DNA of 64,000 nucleotides from DASXKD01 sp963806145 (GCA_963806145.1 CAWDXD010000008.1:70505-134504); one strand, 5' to 3'; shown: positions 8,740-17,927, counted from the first letter of the stretch. Translations and numbers: made by a program. Notes: a model not told the origin generated them from the letters alone.

Positions 8740-10605
8740 TTACTTGCCGGAGCCGAGCAGGCCGAGGTCGCGGACCGCGCCGGTGGAGGCCGACGTGGCC
8801 AGCGCCGCGTAGACGCGCAGTGCCTCGCTGACCGGGCGCTGCCGGTCGGCCGGGCGGTAGCCGCCGAGCGTGGCCAGCAGCGTGGCCTGGCGCGCGGCGA
8901 GTTCGGTGTCCGGCACCTCCAGCCGCAGCTCACGGGCGGGAATGTCGATCACGATGCGGTCGCCGTCCTGGGGGAGGGCGATCATGCCGCCCGCCGCCGC
9001 CTCCGGCGCGACATGGCAGACCGACAGGCCCGATGTGCCCCCGGAGAACCGGCCGTCGGTGATCAGCGCGCAGGCCCGGCCCAGGCCCTTGCCCTTGAGG
9101 AAGCTGGTCGGGTACAGCATCTCCTGCATGCCCGGGCCGCCGCTGGGGCCCTCGTACCGGATGATCACCACATCACCCGCCTTGACCTGGCCGGCCAGGA
9201 TGCCCTCCACCGCCGCCTCCTGGCTCTCGAACACCACCGCCGGGCCGGAGAAGCGGAGAAGCTCCTCGGGCACCCCGGCGGTCTTCACGATCGCGCCCTC
9301 GGGGGCCAGGTTGCCGTACAGCACGGCGAGCCCGCCGTCCTGCGAGTAGGCGTGCGCCAGGTCCCTGATGCAGCCGCCGTCCCTGTCGGTGTCCAGCGTG
9401 GCCCACCGGGCGCTCTGCGAGTACGGCCGGGTGGTGCGGACGCCGCCGGGCGCGGCGTGGAACAGCTCCTGCGCCTCCGGCGTCACCGCCGGCGAGCGGA
9501 GATCCCAGGAACCGAGGAATTCGGTCAGCGAGGGGCTGTGCACGGTGTGCACGCCCCTGTTGAGCAGCCCGGCCCGGTCCAGCTCGCCGAGGATTGCCGG
9601 GATGCCGCCCGCCCGGTGCACGTCCTCCACGTGGTAGCTGCTGCTCGGTGCGACCTTGCACAGGCAGGGGACCCGGCGGGACAGCTCGTCGATCTCCTTC
9701 AGGCCGAACCCGACCCGGGCCTCATGCGCGGCCGCGAGCAGGTGCAGGATCGTGTTGGTGGAACCGCCCATGGCCACGTCCAGCGCCATCGCGTTCTCGA
9801 ACGCATCGCGGCTGGCCACCGACCTGGGCAGCACCGACTCGTCGTCATCCTCGTAGTACCGCCTGGTCAGCTCGACCACCAGGCGGCCGGCCCGGTCGAA
9901 CAGCTCGCGGCGCGCCGTGTGCGTCGCCAGCGTGGTGCCGTTGCCGGGCAGGGCAAGGCCGATGGCCTCGGCGAGGCAGTTCATCGAGTTGGCGGTGAAC
10001 ATGCCGGAGCAGGAGCCGCAGGTCGGGCAGGCCGCCTCCTCCAGCTCGGCGAGCCGCTCGTCGGACACCGAGGGGTCGGCCGAGGCGACCATCGGATCGA
10101 TCAGGTCGAGCCTGGTGACGCCCTCGGTGGTCTCCCCCTCGGTGCGGGTGACCCCGGCCTCCATCGGGCCGCCGGACACGAACACGGCGGGGATGTTCAG
10201 CCGGAGCGCGGCCATCAGCATGCCCGGGGTGATCTTGTCGCAGTTGGAGATGCACACCACGGCGTCGGCGCAGTGCGCGTTCACCATGTACTCGACCGAG
10301 TCGGCGATCAGCTCCCGGCTCGGCAGGGAGTACAGCATCCCGCCGTGCCCCATCGCGATGCCGTCGTCCACCGCGATCGTGTTGAACTCGCGGGGGATGG
10401 CGCCGGCCGCACGGACGGCGTCCGCGACCACCTGGCCCACCTCGCGCAGGTGCACGTGCCCCGGGACGAACTCGGTGAAGCTGTTGGCTACCGCGATGAT
10501 GGGCTTGCCGATGTCCTCGCGCGCGACGCCGGTGGCGCGGAGCAGTGCGCGGGCACCGGCCATGTTGCGTCCGTGCGTGACGGTGCGGGACCTCAGCGGC
10601 GGCAT
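8740..10605 (-). CDS. ilvD: Dihydroxy-acid dehydratase
   Basis: A 621-aa Fe-S dehydratase of branched-chain amino-acid synthesis that converts 2,3-dihydroxy-3-methyl(iso)valerate to the 2-oxo acid. Cluster and active-site motifs are intact: CISNCDKITPGMLMAALRLN, SGGPMEAG, PTCGSCSGMFTANSMNCLAE and DGRFSGGTSGLSVCHVAPEA. Length matches the long, E. coli-type enzyme. AGGAGG lies 5 nt before the ATG. No T-box or leader-peptide attenuator is visible in the short region before it. Confidence 0.97.
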   Translation of the reverse strand: MPPLRSRTVTHGRNMAGARALLRATGVAREDIGKPIIAVANSFTEFVPGHVHLREVGQVVADAVRAAGAIPREFNTIAVDDGIAMGHGGMLYSLPSRELIADSVEYMVNAHCADAVVCISNCDKITPGMLMAALRLNIPAVFVSGGPMEAGVTRTEGETTEGVTRLDLIDPMVASADPSVSDERLAELEEAACPTCGSCSGMFTANSMNCLAEAIGLALPGNGTTLATHTARRELFDRAGRLVVELTRRYYEDDDESVLPRSVASRDAFENAMALDVAMGGSTNTILHLLAAAHEARVGFGLKEIDELSRRVPCLCKVAPSSSYHVEDVHRAGGIPAILGELDRAGLLNRGVHTVHSPSLTEFLGSWDLRSPAVTPEAQELFHAAPGGVRTTRPYSQSARWATLDTDRDGGCIRDLAHAYSQDGGLAVLYGNLAPEGAIVKTAGVPEELLRFSGPAVVFESQEAAVEGILAGQVKAGDVVIIRYEGPSGGPGMQEMLYPTSFLKGKGLGRACALITDGRFSGGTSGLSVCHVAPEAAAGGMIALPQDGDRIVIDIPARELRLEVPDTELAARQATLLATLGGYRPADRQRPVSEALRVYAALATSASTGAVRDLGLLGSGK

Positions 10606-10746
10606 GACCCCTCCTGGGGCTCGTTCCTGCAGGCCTTCGAAGCCTTCAGCGTACCGGTGCCGCCACGCCCGCCGCGGCGATCACGCCCGCCTCGCGGGGG
10701 TTGGTGCCTGCGCCGGCCGGTCGCCGGTGATCTGGCTGTTCGTGGT

Positions 10747-10869
10747 TCAGCTATCAGGTTGGGCTGTCAGCGTCACGCCGATGAACGCGACCACGAACAT
10801 GACAAGGAAACCGGCATAGTGGGTGAGGAAAGCGGTCCCCAGCGTGGCTGGCATGAGGATCAGGAACAT
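10747..10869 (-). CDS. Small two-helix membrane protein, start unresolved
   Basis: From ATG 10869 this is a 40-residue very hydrophobic peptide (MFLILMPATLGTAFLTHYAG, then LVMFVVAFIGVTLTA), probably a two-helix membrane hairpin. The codons just upstream continue a protein-like stretch, HLDRIDKKSIAWG, but lack a good start in that frame. A GTG at 10933 in another frame would join it (VVVDR then RAQHLDRIDKK) if one C of the CCCGGG near 10915 were extra. I do not recognise the family. It is divergent from the TetR gene. Confidence 0.4.
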   Translation of the reverse strand: MFLILMPATLGTAFLTHYAGFLVMFVVAFIGVTLTAQPDS

Positions 10870-10983
10870 TCCCCACGCGATCGACTTCTTGTCGATGCGG
10901 TCCAGGTGCTGGGCCCGGGCGGTCCACGACCACAGGCGAGGCCGTTCGGGTACGGTGTTCGCGAGCGGACGGCTGGAGGGGGA

Positions 10984-11694
10984 ATGACACCGGACAGGCC
11001 CGGCGGCGTCATCTGGATGCGGCCCGAGCACGCGGCGACCGGCCGCCCGGCCAGGCGCTCCCGCGAGGAGATCACCGCCGCCGCCGTCGCGATCGCCGAC
11101 CGGGAGGGCCTGGACGCGGTGTCCATGCGGCGGGTGGCCGCGAACCTCGGGACCGGCGCGGCCTCGCTGTACCGCTACGTCGAAACCCGCGACGACCTGC
11201 TCGACCTGATGATCGACGCCACCGGGGCCGAATACGTCTTCCCCGGACCGGCCGGCGACTGGCTGGCTGACCTCCTCGCCATCGGCGATCAGGCGCGCGC
11301 GATCATGCGACGGCATCCGTGGCTGCCATCGCTGCTCATCACCCGGTCCGTGCTCGGGCCGAACGGCCTGGCCCTGCTCGAACACGTGCTGGCGGCCCTT
11401 GCCGCGCACCCGGCGGGCACCGCTGCCAAGCTGGAAGCGTTCGCCATGCTGAATTCGGTGACCGCGCTGTTCGTCCGCCAGGAACTCACCGGCGGCTCGG
11501 ACCGGCAGCAGCGCAACGCCGCCTATCTGCAGCATGCCCTGGCCACCGGCGGGTACCCGCGACTTGCCGGACTGCTCGCCCCGCCGGCCGCGGACACCGG
11601 CCCGCCGGAGCCGGGCCCCGGCCCCGGCGACCGCTACCGCGACATCATGGCCCGGATCCTCACCGGCCTGCTCGCCCCGCAGCCGCCGGCCTGA
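10984..11694 (+). CDS. TetR family transcriptional regulator
   Basis: A 236-aa regulator. The N-terminal helix-turn-helix is at about residues 25-70 (RSREEITAAAVAIADREGLD, VSMRRVAANLGTGAASLYRY), with the diagnostic SLYRYVETRDDLLDLM end. The C-terminal half is a helical ligand and dimerisation domain of the TetR_C type. ATG 10984 follows GGAGGGGG. A -10-like TACGGT is at 10951-10956. It probably controls itself and a neighbour, either the amidase downstream or the divergent small membrane gene; the ligand is unknown. Confidence 0.9.
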   Translation: MTPDRPGGVIWMRPEHAATGRPARRSREEITAAAVAIADREGLDAVSMRRVAANLGTGAASLYRYVETRDDLLDLMIDATGAEYVFPGPAGDWLADLLAIGDQARAIMRRHPWLPSLLITRSVLGPNGLALLEHVLAALAAHPAGTAAKLEAFAMLNSVTALFVRQELTGGSDRQQRNAAYLQHALATGGYPRLAGLLAPPAADTGPPEPGPGPGDRYRDIMARILTGLLAPQPPA

Positions 11695-11756
11695 CGCGGC
11701 ACCGGCCTGCGCGCCCGCGCGGCCGGCCCGTGATGGCTTCGGGCAGGCCGAGCGGC

Positions 11757-11762
11757 TACGGT
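11757..11762 (+). promoter_or_regulatory. -10 element before the amidase
   Basis: TACGGT ends 8 nt before GTG 11771 and there is no Shine-Dalgarno, which is consistent with a leaderless or near-leaderless transcript. Confidence 0.3.
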
Positions 11763-11770
11763 TCGGTAGC

Positions 11771-13195
11771 GTGACCAAGATTCATGACCTGACCGTACTG
11801 GAACTAGCCGCCGCCATCCGGAGCCGGGAACTATCGCCGGTCGAGATCACCGCCCACTACCTCGGCCGCATCGAGGCACTGAACTCCGATGTCGGGGCGT
11901 TCTACACCGTCACCGCCGACGCTGCCCGTGAGCAGGCCGCCGAGGCGGAGAAGGCGGTGGCCCGCGCCAGCGACCCCGCCGCCTTGCCGCCGCTGACCGG
12001 CGTGCCCATCCCGATCAAGGACCTCAACATGGTCGCGGGGGTCAGGCAGACGCTTGGCTCCCTGGTGTACGAGGACAACGTCCCGGACCAGAGCGACCAT
12101 GTCTCCGCCGCGCTGCGGGCGGCGGGCGCGGTGATGCCGGGCAAGACGGCCACGCCCGAGTTCGGCCTGCCCTGCTACACCGAGACCAAGATCGGTCCGC
12201 CCGCGCGTACCCCGTGGGACCTGTCCCGGTCGGCGGGCGGGTCCAGCGGCGGCGCGGGCGCGGCGGTCGCGGCCGGGCTGGCCCCGGCGGCCCAGGGCAG
12301 CGACGGCGGCGGGTCGATCCGGATCCCGTCCAGCGTGTGCGGGCTGTTCGGGATCAAGCCCACCCGGGGCCGGATCTCCTCGGCACCGCTGGTGCCCGAT
12401 CTGTTCGGCCTGGGCATCGACGGGCCGCTGGCCCGGACCGTGGCCGACGCGGCGCTGCTGCTCGACGTGATGACCGGCAACCAGGACGGCGACATGTACA
12501 CGCTGCCGCCGCTGTCGGCCGGCGAGACCTTCCTGGGCCACGCCAGCCGGGATCCAGGCCGGCTGCGCATCGGCCGCTCCACGGTGCACGCGGTCGAGGG
12601 CGCCGGCGTCCATCCCGACTGCCTGGCCGCCTACGAGGAGGCGAGCACGCTGCTCGCCAGCCTGGGGCACGAGATCATCGACATGGACCCCCCGTTCGGC
12701 CCGGATGTCGTGCCCGCGTTCGAGACCCTCTGGTACGCGATGGCCACGCTGGCGCCGGTGGACCCCGGCCGGGAACACCTGCTCCTGCCGCTCACCCGCT
12801 ACCTGCGCGACCAGGGCAAGGAAGTGCGCGCCCCCGAACTCATCTTCGCGCAGGCTTACCTGCAGCTCGTGGTCCGCGGGGCATTTAAGATCCTGAACGA
12901 TTTCGACGTGGTGCTCACCCCCACGCTGGCTCAGCCGCCGGTCCCGGTGGGCTACTTCGACGAGGTCACCCCGGGGGAGAACTTCGAGCGGCAGAAGCGG
13001 TTCACCCCGTACACGGCCATGTACAACGTCACCGGGCAGCCCGCGGTGAACCTGCCGCTGTACTGGACCGAGGGCGGGCTGCCGATCGGCGTCATGATGG
13101 CCGGGCCGATGGGCGCCGAGGGCCTGCTGATCTCGCTGTCGGCTCAGGTCGAGGCCGCCCGGCCGTGGAAGGACCGGCATCCCGCGCTCTGGTGA
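11771..13195 (+). CDS. Amidase signature family hydrolase
   Basis: A 474-aa amidase (AS superfamily) that hydrolyses an amide; related members act on aliphatic or aryl amides, peptidyl amides or Gln-tRNA. The Ser-cisSer-Lys triad is intact: K83 in PIPIKDLN, S158 in AGGSSGG and S182 in GSDGGGSIRIPS. It lacks the features that would mark it as GatA, and no gatC/gatB is nearby, so a catabolic or detoxifying amidase is likelier. The GTG start is chosen because it begins the conserved KIHDLTVLELAAAIRS helix. It is followed at once by a second amide-bond hydrolase gene. Confidence 0.9.
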   Translation: MTKIHDLTVLELAAAIRSRELSPVEITAHYLGRIEALNSDVGAFYTVTADAAREQAAEAEKAVARASDPAALPPLTGVPIPIKDLNMVAGVRQTLGSLVYEDNVPDQSDHVSAALRAAGAVMPGKTATPEFGLPCYTETKIGPPARTPWDLSRSAGGSSGGAGAAVAAGLAPAAQGSDGGGSIRIPSSVCGLFGIKPTRGRISSAPLVPDLFGLGIDGPLARTVADAALLLDVMTGNQDGDMYTLPPLSAGETFLGHASRDPGRLRIGRSTVHAVEGAGVHPDCLAAYEEASTLLASLGHEIIDMDPPFGPDVVPAFETLWYAMATLAPVDPGREHLLLPLTRYLRDQGKEVRAPELIFAQAYLQLVVRGAFKILNDFDVVLTPTLAQPPVPVGYFDEVTPGENFERQKRFTPYTAMYNVTGQPAVNLPLYWTEGGLPIGVMMAGPMGAEGLLISLSAQVEAARPWKDRHPALW

Positions 13196-13218
13196 TTACC
13201 CGGTCCGGAGGTGATCCG

Positions 13219-15795
13219 ATGCAGGGGCGAGGCCGGCTCGCCGGGCGCGCCGTGCACGGGCTGATCGCGCTGTGTGCCAGTGCGGCCCTGCTGGTCCTGC
13301 TCGCGTTCGGTTACGGGCCCGTGCCCGCGCTCGGCCGGGCGCTCGACCCCGGCCACGGGGCCTGGGCGTCGGCGGCCGGCGGCCTGCCGGTGCGTTCGCG
13401 CACGCTGACCCTGCCCGGCCTGGCGCACCCGGTCTCGGTGGCGTTCACCGGCCACGGGGTGCCGTCGATCCGGGCCGCCAGCCAGGACGACGCGTTCTTG
13501 GCACTGGGCTACCTGCACGCCAGCTTCCGGCTGACCGAGATGGACGCCGAACGGCGGCTCGGGGAGGGCCGGGTCGCGCAACTGGCGGGCCCCTCCGGGC
13601 TGGCCTCCGACAGGTTCGAGCTGCGCCTCGGCCTGCTGCGGACCGCGCAGCAGGAGTGGGCGGTCATGCCCCGGTCCAGCCCAGCGGCCCAGGCGCTGCT
13701 GGCCTACTCCCGCGGGGTGAACGACTACCTCGGGCAGGTCCGTGCCGACGGGCACTGGCCCGCGATCTTCGGGCTGACCGGCGTGTACCCGCGCGACTGG
13801 ACACCCACCGACAGCCTGGTGCTGCAGGGCGTCCTGACCCAGGAACTCGACTTCACCACGACCCCACTGGACTACGCGCTGCTGGAGCACTCGCTCGGAC
13901 CGGCGCACACGAGGGCCTGGTTCCCGGTGCTCCCCCCGCACGGCGTGTCCCAGTCGCCCTACGATCCGGGCCCGTACCGCTACCGCGGCATCGCCCCGAT
14001 CGCCCCGCAGGCGTCGGTGCCCACGGCCACGGCACAGCCGGCCGCCGCCACCGCGGCGCCCGGCCAGGCAGCGGCACCCGGGCTCGCGGCGGGCACCGCT
14101 ATCGCGGCAGGCTCCGTATTGCATGAAACAACCGGGCTGCCAGCGGGCCTGGTGCACCGGTACCCGGATAGCAACGCCTGGGCGGCCAACGGCCGCGCCG
14201 TCGCCGGCGTCTCGATGCTGGCCGGCGACCCGCACCTGCCGCAGACTCTCCCGTCGGTCTGGTACCAGGCGGCGCTGTCGGCACCGGGCCTCGCGGTCAC
14301 CGGGGTGACCGTGCCCGGCCTGCCCGGCGTGCTCATCGGGCACAACGCGCACATCGCGTGGTCACTGACGGACGTACAGAATCAGGCGACGCTGTTCTAC
14401 GCCGAGCAGACCAGCCCGACCCGGCGGGGCCAGTACTTCTGGCGGGGCGCCTGGCAGCCGATGCGGCAGGTGCATTACACGATCGGTGTCCGCGGCGGCG
14501 CGCCCGTGCCGCTGACCGTGGACCTCACCGTGCACGGCCCGGTGCTGACCAGGGCCGGGCAGACCACCGCGGTGGACTGGATGGGTAACATCCCCTCACC
14601 AGACCTCGCCGTGCTGCTGGGCATCGACAAGGCGGCCGATTTCGCGCAGTTCCGTGCCGCGCTGGCGGCGTGGCGGGCACCCACCCAGAGCTTCGTCTAC
14701 GCCGACGACCACGGCAACATCGGGGCGATCTCGGCCGGCTACTACCCGGTGGTGCGGCACGGCGACCCGTGGCTGCCGCTGACCGGTACCGGTGCCGACG
14801 ACGTGGCCGGCGTCATCCCCTACCGCGCGGTGCCGCAGGTGTACGACCCGCCCGGCCACGTGGTCGCCACCGCGAACCAGCGCCCGGTCGGGCGGTCCTA
14901 CCCGTACTACCTGGGCACCACCGCCGACTTCTTCGACCCCGGCTACCGGGCCGCGCAGATCTACGCCCTGCTGCACGGCCGGTCGCGGATGGCCCCGGCG
15001 GCATTCGCCGCGATGCAGCTCAACGTCACCGACGCGCTGGCGCGGCGGATCGTGCCCCGGCTGCTCGCCGCACTGCACGGCCAGCACCTGTCCGCCACCC
15101 AGCAGGCCGCGGCCGGCCTGCTGCGCGGCTGGAATGGGTCGATGACCGCCTCGTCGGGCGCCGCCGCGCTGTGGTGGACGTTCTGGGGCGACTACCTTGG
15201 CGCGGTGTTCGGGCCCTGGTGGCGGGCGGGCAAGGTGCCGGTGCGCAGGGATCATGCCGGGCTCGCCGTGTCCGCGCAGCAGTCCAGCCTGGACCAGGTG
15301 CTGGAGGCGTGGACGGTGAGCGACCCGGGCAACGCCGCATTCACCCCGCCCGGGTCGCCGCGCCGCACCGCGGCCGACGTGCTGCGGGCCGCGTTCGCCG
15401 CCGCGGTGTCACACCTGGCGCGACGGCTGGGCCCGGCTCCTACCGCCTGGGCCTGGGGCCGCCTGCACACCAGGCGGTTCCCCTCGATCACCCAGGCGCC
15501 CGGGCTCGGCTACGGGCCGCGCGCCTCCGGTGGTGACGCGTGGACCATCGACGCCGCCGACGGCGGGCTGGAGTCCCACGCGGGGCCGAGCTGGCGCATG
15601 ATCGTCGACTGGACCGGCCACGGCGGCACCACGGCCGAGGGCGTCTACCCCGGCGGGCAGAGCGAGAACCCCGCCTCGCCGTGGTACTCCGACCAGATGG
15701 CCGACTGGTGGGACGGCCGCTACCTGCCGATGCCGCCTGCGGCTGGCGGGCCGGCCGGGCCGGTGCGGTGGAACCTGGCGCCGGGCGGGAGGTGA
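13219..15795 (+). CDS. Penicillin acylase family protein (Ntn hydrolase)
   Basis: An 858-aa self-cleaving N-terminal nucleophile amidohydrolase; relatives cleave penicillins, acyl-homoserine lactones or other N-acyl amides. Residues about 8-32 form a signal anchor. The alpha-beta junction with nucleophile Ser318 is in PDSNAWAANG, followed by MLAGDPHLPQTLPSVWYQA and GVLIGHNAHIAWSLTDVQNQ. A low-complexity Ala/Pro stretch (about 262-300) just before the nucleophile matches a spacer peptide removed on maturation. ATG 13219 follows GGAGG by 7 nt. Likely exported; the substrate is unknown. Confidence 0.9.
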   Translation: MQGRGRLAGRAVHGLIALCASAALLVLLAFGYGPVPALGRALDPGHGAWASAAGGLPVRSRTLTLPGLAHPVSVAFTGHGVPSIRAASQDDAFLALGYLHASFRLTEMDAERRLGEGRVAQLAGPSGLASDRFELRLGLLRTAQQEWAVMPRSSPAAQALLAYSRGVNDYLGQVRADGHWPAIFGLTGVYPRDWTPTDSLVLQGVLTQELDFTTTPLDYALLEHSLGPAHTRAWFPVLPPHGVSQSPYDPGPYRYRGIAPIAPQASVPTATAQPAAATAAPGQAAAPGLAAGTAIAAGSVLHETTGLPAGLVHRYPDSNAWAANGRAVAGVSMLAGDPHLPQTLPSVWYQAALSAPGLAVTGVTVPGLPGVLIGHNAHIAWSLTDVQNQATLFYAEQTSPTRRGQYFWRGAWQPMRQVHYTIGVRGGAPVPLTVDLTVHGPVLTRAGQTTAVDWMGNIPSPDLAVLLGIDKAADFAQFRAALAAWRAPTQSFVYADDHGNIGAISAGYYPVVRHGDPWLPLTGTGADDVAGVIPYRAVPQVYDPPGHVVATANQRPVGRSYPYYLGTTADFFDPGYRAAQIYALLHGRSRMAPAAFAAMQLNVTDALARRIVPRLLAALHGQHLSATQQAAAGLLRGWNGSMTASSGAAALWWTFWGDYLGAVFGPWWRAGKVPVRRDHAGLAVSAQQSSLDQVLEAWTVSDPGNAAFTPPGSPRRTAADVLRAAFAAAVSHLARRLGPAPTAWAWGRLHTRRFPSITQAPGLGYGPRASGGDAWTIDAADGGLESHAGPSWRMIVDWTGHGGTTAEGVYPGGQSENPASPWYSDQMADWWDGRYLPMPPAAGGPAGPVRWNLAPGGR

Positions 15796-15801
15796 TCCGG
15801 C

Positions 15802-16299
15802 ATGGCTGACCCGCGGCGGCTGGGCAGGCGCGGCTCCTACCGGCTCGGCCGGATGGGCGCGCCGCCTGCGCCGCGAGCCCCGTGGCCCGCCGCGCACTAT
15901 CCCACCTGGGCGCCGCGCCGCCGCGGGCCGGTGCTGCCCTGGCTGCTGGCCTGCCTGGCCGGTGCGGTGATCGTGGCCGTCGGCGCGCTGGCCGGCTGGT
16001 GGTTCCTGCCGTTCCTGGCGGGGCTGGGGACCGGGCTGGCCGCCCGCTACGGCCGGTTGCGGCTGCGGGCCGCGCTGCCCGCCGCCGTGGCGGTGGCCGC
16101 CGTCGGCTGGGGTGCCGCGCTGGCCTGGCTGGCCCTGCGGGACGGCCTGCCCGAGGTGACGGTGGCCAGGTCGATCGCTGCGCTCGCGGGCCTGCCGGCC
16201 TCTGCGGCGGTGGCGATCGCGGCGACGCTGGTGGTGGCCGCGCTGCAGGCCGCCGCAGGAGTGTGGCTCGGCCGGGCCCTGGCGCCCGGGCATGGCTGA
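15802..16299 (+). CDS. Hypothetical multi-pass membrane protein
   Basis: A 165-aa protein with a basic, Pro-rich N-terminal 45 residues followed by about four hydrophobic helices (LPWLLACLAGAVIVAVGALA first, TLVVAALQAAAGVWLGRALA last). I do not recognise the family. It starts 6 nt after the penicillin-acylase stop with a GGGAGGTGAT Shine-Dalgarno, so the two are probably cotranscribed. Confidence 0.7.
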   Translation: MADPRRLGRRGSYRLGRMGAPPAPRAPWPAAHYPTWAPRRRGPVLPWLLACLAGAVIVAVGALAGWWFLPFLAGLGTGLAARYGRLRLRAALPAAVAVAAVGWGAALAWLALRDGLPEVTVARSIAALAGLPASAAVAIAATLVVAALQAAAGVWLGRALAPGHG

Positions 16300-16549
16300 C
16301 CGCTGGGCAAGCTTCATGGCGCGGGCGCCGGTGACCGTCGTGTTCGTGGTGGCCGGACTGTCCGCGGGCACCGCCCTGGCCGGGTTCGTCCAGCCGCGCG
16401 GCACCATGGCGGGCGGTGACGCCCGTTCCCGCGCTGATCGGCAGGGGATCCTTCGTCAACCTGGTGGGCCACCAGCACGTCACCGCCTGCGTGAAGACGC
16501 GGTCAGGCGGGCTGCCACAGCTCGACCCGATGGCCCTCGGGATCGGTGA
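16292..16549 (+). CDS. Possible small membrane/exported ORF, perhaps broken
   Basis: The ATG overlaps the previous stop by 8 nt (ATGGCTGA). The first 42 codons give a plausible signal or transmembrane segment (APVTVVFVVAGLSAGTALAG), but after about 16420 the frame becomes Arg/Pro-rich noise and runs into the convergent VOC gene. Another frame then reads more naturally (PALIGRGSFVNLVGHQHVTA), which would fit one more indel. I cannot assign a family. Confidence 0.25.
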   Translation: MADRWASFMARAPVTVVFVVAGLSAGTALAGFVQPRGTMAGGDARSRADRQGILRQPGGPPARHRLREDAVRRAATARPDGPRDR

Positions 16550-16856
16550 CCCAGCCGAACCGGCCGACACCCTCCATGTCCTGCGTCTCTGTAGCGACGT
16601 CCGCTCCCTTGGCGCGCAATTGCGCGAGCATCGCATCCAGGTCGCGGACCCGGAAGTTGAGCATGGCCTGCTGGGCGCGGGACCCGAAGTAGTCGGTCTC
16701 GGACTCGAACGTCGCGAACACCGTCAGCCCGGCTCCCTGACGCCACAGGCCGTTCTCATCGGCGTCCAGGCCCAGGCAATCGCGATACCACGCGCCCAGG
16801 GCCGCCGGGTCGGCGGCCCGCATGAAGTATCCACCGATTCCAAGCACACGTTCCAT
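16503..16856 (-). CDS. VOC family (glyoxalase-like) protein
   Basis: A 117-aa vicinal-oxygen-chelate fold protein. It starts MERVLGIGGYFMRAADPAAL, includes WYRDCLGLDAD in the usual place and ends FGWVTDPEGHRVELWQP, the standard C-terminal metal-ligand strand. Such proteins are small lyases, dioxygenase-like enzymes or antibiotic-binding proteins; this one cannot be assigned further. I preferred the ATG at 16856 over an in-frame start 31 codons upstream because the fold begins there. Confidence 0.85.
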   Translation of the reverse strand: MERVLGIGGYFMRAADPAALGAWYRDCLGLDADENGLWRQGAGLTVFATFESETDYFGSRAQQAMLNFRVRDLDAMLAQLRAKGADVATETQDMEGVGRFGWVTDPEGHRVELWQPA

Positions 16857-16973
16857 GCCGCAATCTTGCCAGGACGGCGCCTGGCGCGATTGCGCCTGGC
16901 GTGGCCGCAACACGATGATCTCGTTGGCGCGGGCTGGGCTGATGGACATCGCGGGTCTGCCGGACAGGCGGGC

Positions 16974-17927
16974 CTACCAGTTCGGCGGGGCTGGCGGGGC
17001 TGGGATGATCCGTGCCCGCGCGGGCGCCTGGATGCGCGCCCGGGTGGGCACCTGGATGCGCAACCGGGCCTGGCCAGGGAGGCTCGCGGGGACCAGCGCT
17101 TGGGCCGGGACAGGTGCGCCGTTGCGGAACGCGATGCGCAGCCGGGCCGGTGCCGTCGGGACGAGCGTCGCCGGGCTCGAACCGGGGACCACCACCCGCA
17201 GTGGCCCGGCGGCCGAGCCGCGGGAGAGCACCTGGAGGCGCCCGTTCACCGGGACCCGCAGTCGCACGCGCACCTGGCCAGGCCGGATCCGCAGATGCAC
17301 GGCCCGCGGCGCCATGACGTCTCCAATCGCCTGTATCGCAGGCAGGACCTGCGATGCGCTTGGTAGCGGGATCAACGTTCCGGCCGACCCGGAGGCCGGG
17401 GCCAGTCGCAGCTGTGCTGGGGCCTGGAGCGGGCCGGCAGCAGGTATCTGAATGCGCAACCGGGCCGGAGTCTGGAGTGGTCTTCCGGCCGGGACCTGGA
17501 TCCGCAACCGGGCCGGTGTCTGGATCCGCAGTCGCGCGGGCGCCTGGACCTGCACGCGACCTGGCGCTGCGGCCCGCAAGGCTCCTCCAGGGACAGCGGC
17601 GCGCACCGCCCCGGCCGGAGTGCCCAGCAGGCCGGCCGCGCTGTCCTGGACAACGATCGTTGGCGAGGACGACGTCGCCATGGCGACGGACAGGCCGACC
17701 ACGGCACCGGCCATCGCGGCCGCGACCGCCCAGCCCGCGCCCCGGCTGGTGATGACATCCCTGACCCCGTCACCTCGGCGATCCCGCCCGGACCCCGCTG
17801 CGGGCCCGGCAGGTAGCGCCGGCTCGGTGACCGGCGTCGCCCTGGTGGCCGGCACCGTCTCCCCGGATGCCGCCGCCTCCATGGCTGCCGGGGTCCCCGG
17901 GCTCGCGGGATGCTCTTGCTCGTCCAC
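16974..17927 (-). CDS. Exported LRI-repeat protein of unknown function
   Basis: A 317-aa protein I do not recognise. Residues 1-60 are Ala/Pro/Thr-rich and presumably cytoplasmic; 63-85 form one transmembrane helix (WAVAAAMAGAVVGLSVAMAT). The rest, about 230 residues, is an outside segment built of degenerate repeats around PARLRIQ-PAG, with about nine LRI/LRL/LRV occurrences, very rich in Arg, Pro, Ala and Val. It has no Cys and ends Pro-rich. GTG 17927 is chosen for the GAGGTGG 6 nt upstream; an in-frame ATG at 18002 has no RBS. The alternating pattern suggests beta-repeats or a polycationic wall-binding tail (inference). Confidence 0.65.
   Translation of the reverse strand: MDEQEHPASPGTPAAMEAAASGETVPATRATPVTEPALPAGPAAGSGRDRRGDGVRDVITSRGAGWAVAAAMAGAVVGLSVAMATSSSPTIVVQDSAAGLLGTPAGAVRAAVPGGALRAAAPGRVQVQAPARLRIQTPARLRIQVPAGRPLQTPARLRIQIPAAGPLQAPAQLRLAPASGSAGTLIPLPSASQVLPAIQAIGDVMAPRAVHLRIRPGQVRVRLRVPVNGRLQVLSRGSAAGPLRVVVPGSSPATLVPTAPARLRIAFRNGAPVPAQALVPASLPGQARLRIQVPTRARIQAPARARIIPAPPAPPNW

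Noticed and set aside
8182..11694. A 1,170-codon plus-strand frame ending with the TetR gene
   Set aside because: Only the last 236 codons are a real protein; the rest runs antisense to menA and ilvD.
10870..11778. Long minus-strand frame extending the small membrane ORF
   Set aside because: The upstream part is antisense to the TetR gene and low complexity; only the hydrophobic 3' end is plausible.
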